Of a DNA stretch of 64,000 nt, positions 60,976 to 64,000 are shown piece by piece; position 1 is the stretch's first letter; the number at the start of each line of letters is the position of its first letter. Under the pieces are notes generated by a model. That model worked only from the letters and a program-made list of their open reading frames with translations, had not been told where the DNA came from and searched no databases. The DNA lies in contig JAQWJE010000038.1 in the NCBI GenBank assembly GCA_029248525.1, positions 1 to 64,000 of the forward strand, read 5' to 3'. This DNA comes from Candidatus Binatia bacterium. GTDB taxonomy: Bacteria; Desulfobacterota; Binatia; UBA12015. The translations under genes were made by a program, and so were the position numbers.

Positions 60976-62676
60976 TCAGGGTGTTCGGGGCGTTGCGGGA
61001 TAGATGGTTATCCCTTTTTTGATCGTTTCCGTGACGGCGATCGAGGCCAGCGAGTCTACCGGGGCCGTGAGCGGGTCCTGATCGAGAACGACAAGATCAG
61101 CTAATTTGCCTGGTTCGATGGATCCTCGGGTTGCCTCATCGAAATGTTGACGGGCGGCGTCGATGGTGACCGCTTCGATTGCCTCCATCGGCGTGACGCG
61201 CTCCTGCCATCCCAAGGTCTGGCCGCTGCGGGTTTTTCGATTCACCCCGGTCCAGATCAGTCGCATCATGTCGGGGGGCACCACAGGGCTGTCGTTATGG
61301 AAGGTATAGCGGAGGCCTTTTTTGCCTGCGGTGTTCGCCGGGCTGATCTTTCGGGCGCGTTCGTCGCCCAGAACCGAGTCGCGATGCCAGTCCCCCCAGA
61401 AGAAGGTATGCGCGACGAAGAAGGAGGGAATCATGCCAAGTTCCACCATTTGGTCGAGTTGGTCTTCGCGCACAGTTTGCGCGTGGATCATCACCGTTCG
61501 ATGATCTTTTTCCGGTCGGGTCTCGGCGACCGCGGCGACGGCAGCCAGCAACTGATCTGCAGCCGCATCTCCATTGGCGTGGGCGAGAAGCGGCCAACCC
61601 TTTTCAGCGAAGACAGCCACATACTCGGCGACGTCGTTATCAGGCATGGCGGGGTAGCCCCGATATTCCGGGTCCAATCCGGGAGGAGCGACTTCGTAGG
61701 GTTTTGTCAGAAAGGCAGTTTTCCCCTGAGGTGATCCATCGAGAATCATTTTGACGCCTCCGATCTTCAGGCCGTTTTGATAGGTGCCCACGGGTTGGTC
61801 GCCAATCGAGTCGACAGCGGTTTCCCAAAGGGGGAAAGCGACGACATCGATCTTGAGCATTCCGGCTTTGGCCGCTTGCTGCAGGGTTCGCAGGCCGGCT
61901 GGATCGGTCGCTCCGTCCTGCGCGGTCGTGATTCCATGACGCGCATAGGTTTGCTGGACCGCGATCAACGGCAGGAGTGCCTGCGGGCCATCCGCAGTTG
62001 GTAATTTTTCGAGGAGGAGACGAATGGCTGACTCTTCGAGGACGCCGTCGGGCTCGCGGGAGCCTGGTTTACGTCGAATGATGCCTCCTGCTGGATCTTC
62101 GGTATCCGCTGTGATCCCCGCGAGTTCCAGAGCCTTGCTGTTGGCGGCGGCGAGATGCAGCGAAACATGCAGGGCGACCACGGGCCGTTCCCGGGAAACG
62201 GCGTCGAGTTCCTCGCGCGTTGGATGTCTGTTCTCTGCGAGCAGTGAGTCGTCGTAGCCAAAGCCGATCACCCAACCGGTCGCCTTGGTCATCGGGGACT
62301 CGACCTGCGCGCGCATCTCGCGTTGCAGATCGGGAATATTGCGCACCGCACCGACCGGTGCGGAAGCAATATTGCGCATGAAAGTCATCTGCGCCTGCAT
62401 GCTGAAGTGGCCGTGGGCGTCGATGAAACCGGGCAGGACGGTTTTGCCATCCAGAACCTCTACCACTGTGGTCGGACCGCTCAGCGCGAGAATCTCTTCG
62501 TTGGTGCCGACGGCAAGAATCTTCCCGTCGCGAATTGCGATCGCCTCGGCTCGGGGTTTCTGGGGGTCGACGGTGATCACATTGCCTTGCGAGAGGATTC
62601 GATCGGCGGTCTCTGCCGCCGATGCGGGGCACGCCAGAACAAGAGCGAGAAAGACGAGATGGGCATTGCGCAACAT
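60976..62676 (-). CDS. Exported amidohydrolase (YtcJ-like, family 3)
   Basis: Encodes 566 residues. Signal peptide: MLRNAHLVFLALVLACPASA. Metal-binding marks: PGFIDAHGHFSMQ near the N-terminus, then HAQTVREDQLDQM and a late RYTFHNDSPVVPP. The YtcJ-type family hydrolyses N-acyl or amide bonds; activity here is not proven. CGGAGTCC precedes ATG 62676. It is the last gene of a minus-strand run beginning with the DsbA-like gene, separated from it by a strong terminator. Confidence 0.88.
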   Translation of the reverse strand: MLRNAHLVFLALVLACPASAAETADRILSQGNVITVDPQKPRAEAIAIRDGKILAVGTNEEILALSGPTTVVEVLDGKTVLPGFIDAHGHFSMQAQMTFMRNIASAPVGAVRNIPDLQREMRAQVESPMTKATGWVIGFGYDDSLLAENRHPTREELDAVSRERPVVALHVSLHLAAANSKALELAGITADTEDPAGGIIRRKPGSREPDGVLEESAIRLLLEKLPTADGPQALLPLIAVQQTYARHGITTAQDGATDPAGLRTLQQAAKAGMLKIDVVAFPLWETAVDSIGDQPVGTYQNGLKIGGVKMILDGSPQGKTAFLTKPYEVAPPGLDPEYRGYPAMPDNDVAEYVAVFAEKGWPLLAHANGDAAADQLLAAVAAVAETRPEKDHRTVMIHAQTVREDQLDQMVELGMIPSFFVAHTFFWGDWHRDSVLGDERARKISPANTAGKKGLRYTFHNDSPVVPPDMMRLIWTGVNRKTRSGQTLGWQERVTPMEAIEAVTIDAARQHFDEATRGSIEPGKLADLVVLDQDPLTAPVDSLASIAVTETIKKGITIYPATPRTP

Positions 62677-62730
62677 TTTGGACTCCGTCGAGGTTGGCTT
62701 GCGAACCACGTTGGCAAAGGGAGTGCCCGA

Positions 62731-62767
62731 AAAAGAAAAAGGGCAGCGGAGTGATGCTCCGCTGCCC
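62731..62767 (-). terminator. Rho-independent terminator after the DsbA-like gene
   Basis: Read on the minus strand, GGGCAGCGGAG (62767-62757) and CTCCGCTGCCC (62751-62741) pair perfectly over 11 bases with a five-base loop, followed by TTTTTCTTTT. It stops the transcript of the DsbA-like gene (62803-63561) before the amidohydrolase gene, which thus probably has its own promoter. Confidence 0.92.
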
Positions 62768-62802
62768 CTGTCTTTCTGGATCCTCCGAAGTTGGCGGATC
62801 GC

Positions 62803-63561
62803 TCAGGAGGCCTTCTTGATCTCCGTGTCGATGATGCCTTTGTAGATTTCAAAGGATCGACCCTGAGGCTTTTTGCCATTGATGAAAAAGGTCGGCGTTC
62901 CGCGAACGCCGGCCGCAGATGCTTCCCGCATTTCGGTATTGACCTGATCCTGAGTGGATTTCGCGGCCATATCCGTCTTGAACTGTTCGACATCGATACC
63001 GATGGTTTCGGCGTACTTCGGATACTGGTCATCGGCGAGCGTCTTGTAGTTCTCAAAGATGATATCGTGCATTTCCCAGAACTTGCCCTGCTTGCCCGCT
63101 GCGATCGAAGCGAGTGCCGCCGGCATCGCCTGCTTGTGGAAGCCCAGCGGGAAGTTCTTGTAGACGAGCCGAACGTCGTTCGGGTAGGCCTCGACCAGTT
63201 GGTCCATCAAGCCTGTCGCACGGGCGCAGAAGGGACATTGGAAATCCGAGAACTCGACAATTGTGACCTTCGCGTCCTCCGGACCTTTCGAGTACGAGTT
63301 GCCCACCGGAATCTCGTAAACCTTGTTCGGATCTTCTTTGGGTCGACCCGGCCGGGCGGCGGGTGCTGCGGCTTTGGCAAGGATGTCCTTTTGGCCTTTC
63401 GCAAGAGCTGCGATCGCTACAAGAACTTCCTTCTGCTGCTCGGCGACCTCTTCGACGCGTTCTTCCAACTGTCGAACGTCTTGAGGTGTGGCGCCACACG
63501 CGGCGAGGGTGAAAAGAGATACGACAGCAATGGCTGTCGTGATGCTGAACTTGGCTTGCAT
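62803..63561 (-). CDS. DsbA-family thioredoxin-fold lipoprotein
   Basis: Encodes 252 residues. Signal peptide II with lipobox TLAAC (Cys22), then a coiled-coil stalk (residues about 30-65, DVRQLEERVEEVAEQQKEVL). The thioredoxin-like domain has the CPFC active site (109-112), the cis-Pro in GVRGTPTFFIN and helix-rich DsbA insertion. It would oxidise or isomerise disulfides of exported proteins, fitting the many Cys-rich exported proteins in this window. Ideal ribosome site GGAGG before ATG 63561. Followed by a strong terminator. Confidence 0.92.
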   Translation of the reverse strand: MQAKFSITTAIAVVSLFTLAACGATPQDVRQLEERVEEVAEQQKEVLVAIAALAKGQKDILAKAAAPAARPGRPKEDPNKVYEIPVGNSYSKGPEDAKVTIVEFSDFQCPFCARATGLMDQLVEAYPNDVRLVYKNFPLGFHKQAMPAALASIAAGKQGKFWEMHDIIFENYKTLADDQYPKYAETIGIDVEQFKTDMAAKSTQDQVNTEMREASAAGVRGTPTFFINGKKPQGRSFEIYKGIIDTEIKKAS

Positions 63562-63575
63562 GAATTCCTCCGAAG

Positions 63576-63594
63576 GGCCCTGCTCGCGAGGGCC
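63576..63594 (-). promoter_or_regulatory. Hairpin in the leader of the DsbA-like gene
   Basis: GGCCCT (63576-63581) and AGGGCC (63589-63594) form a perfect 6-base stem with a seven-base loop, about 5 bases upstream of the ribosome-binding site. It may tune translation initiation. No promoter pattern of good quality was found further upstream. Confidence 0.35.
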
Positions 63595-63733
63595 GTAGAA
63601 ATTGGTAGATAAGCCACAACTCTGTGAGGCTCGGCCTTGCTTGTCAAGCGAGTTAACGTCAACAACGACCAACTTGTTTAGCGAATATGAAAAGAAGCTG
63701 CGCCGGACGTGCCTTCGTGGCAGGCTATCGGGG

Positions 63734-64000
63734 ATGCCCTTGCGAGATACGCAAATCGCTCTGTTGGCGGTGCTTTTCAGCCTGATGGGCGGTTTTCGAG
63801 CGGGCGCAGCCGAGACGGGCTACGCAGGTTCGGAAAGCTGTCGCCCGTGTCACCAGGGCTCGTTTGCGGCCTGGCGTGGCTCGGACCACGACCGGGCGAT
63901 GATGCCGGTGACCGAGCCCGGCGCGATTCTGGGTGATTTCTCGAACGTTCGCAGGCGTTTTGGCGAGGTTGAGGCTCGATTCTTCCGCGAAGGTAATGCT
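63734..64000 (+). CDS. Multiheme cytochrome c/TPR-family protein, N-terminal fragment
   Basis: The first 89 codons are inside the window and run off the right edge in frame. ATG 63734 is preceded by AGGCTATCGGGG. A signal peptide (ALLAVLFSLMGGFRAGAA) is followed by GYAGSESCRPCHQGSFAAW with one CxxCH heme-binding motif, then HDRAM. This matches the start of cytochrome c554-like/tetratricopeptide multiheme proteins found in deltaproteobacteria-like lineages. Further heme motifs would lie beyond the edge. It diverges from the DsbA-like gene. Confidence 0.8.
   Translation, partial: MPLRDTQIALLAVLFSLMGGFRAGAAETGYAGSESCRPCHQGSFAAWRGSDHDRAMMPVTEPGAILGDFSNVRRRFGEVEARFFREGNA

Overview
The window is GC-rich, densely coded bacterial chromosome of a Gram-negative (diderm) organism. 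The diderm call rests on MlaA, MlaC, PqiA/PqiB and HpnN-type lipid transport genes and on many Sec-exported lipoproteins. A type-B SdhC fragment, an HpnN-like hopanoid transporter, HspQ, DUF1820, F420-type luciferase-like oxidoreductases, CoA ligases, short-chain dehydrogenases and secreted Pro/Thr-linker proteins together suggest a deltaproteobacterial-grade lineage (Myxococcota, Binatota or Desulfobacterota). That placement is inference. I saw no rRNA, tRNA, CRISPR array, insertion sequence or prophage.

Layout. 0-12 kb: the start of sdhC, a decayed hydrolase fragment, a Cys-repeat lipoprotein, an intact serine hydrolase, a large exported protein with a strong promoter, and a TetR regulator, followed by lipid-type metabolism (two acyl-CoA ligases, an SDR, a membrane fatty-acid/sterol hydroxylase) with YhbY and a tyrosine phosphatase. 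12-18 kb: two convergent, tightly packed operons holding a GT4 glycosyltransferase, two methyltransferases, an alpha/alpha-toroid protein, a hexapeptide acyltransferase and a TPR protein; this looks like a dedicated glycan or glycolipid pathway of unknown product. 18-26 kb: an exported protein with a clear terminator, CstA with an exported EEP-family hydrolase, an SDR, xylulokinase with a TauE-type permease, and a tiny exported repeat protein. 26-31 kb: MlaC, MlaA and HpnN-like transporter genes. 31-34 kb: OtsB, a DnaQ-fold exonuclease and HspQ. 33.5-40 kb: a compact operon of a lipoprotein, a permuted NlpC/P60-like exported protein, and a MacAB-like exporter (adaptor, ATPase, two permeases). 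40-51.7 kb: ALDH, a sulfatase-like enzyme, a RibD_C reductase coupled to an LLM oxidoreductase, a divergent LLM, a sulfotransferase, a Ser/Thr kinase with a PhoR-like external sensor, and a CocE-type lipoprotein hydrolase. 51.9-54.6 kb: a PqiA-PqiA-PqiB operon. 54.7-64 kb: two amidohydrolases, a DUF3127 protein with an SSB-like tail, an NTF2-like protein, DUF1820, a giant Pro/Thr-linker exported protein, a DsbA-like lipoprotein, and the start of a multiheme-type cytochrome.

The window concentrates on envelope work: lipid movement between membranes, exported or lipid-anchored proteins, surface glycan building and redox handling. The best candidates for undescribed biology are the 12-18 kb glycan cassette, the 33.5-40 kb exporter operon, the kinase/sensor fusion and the small exported repeat proteins.
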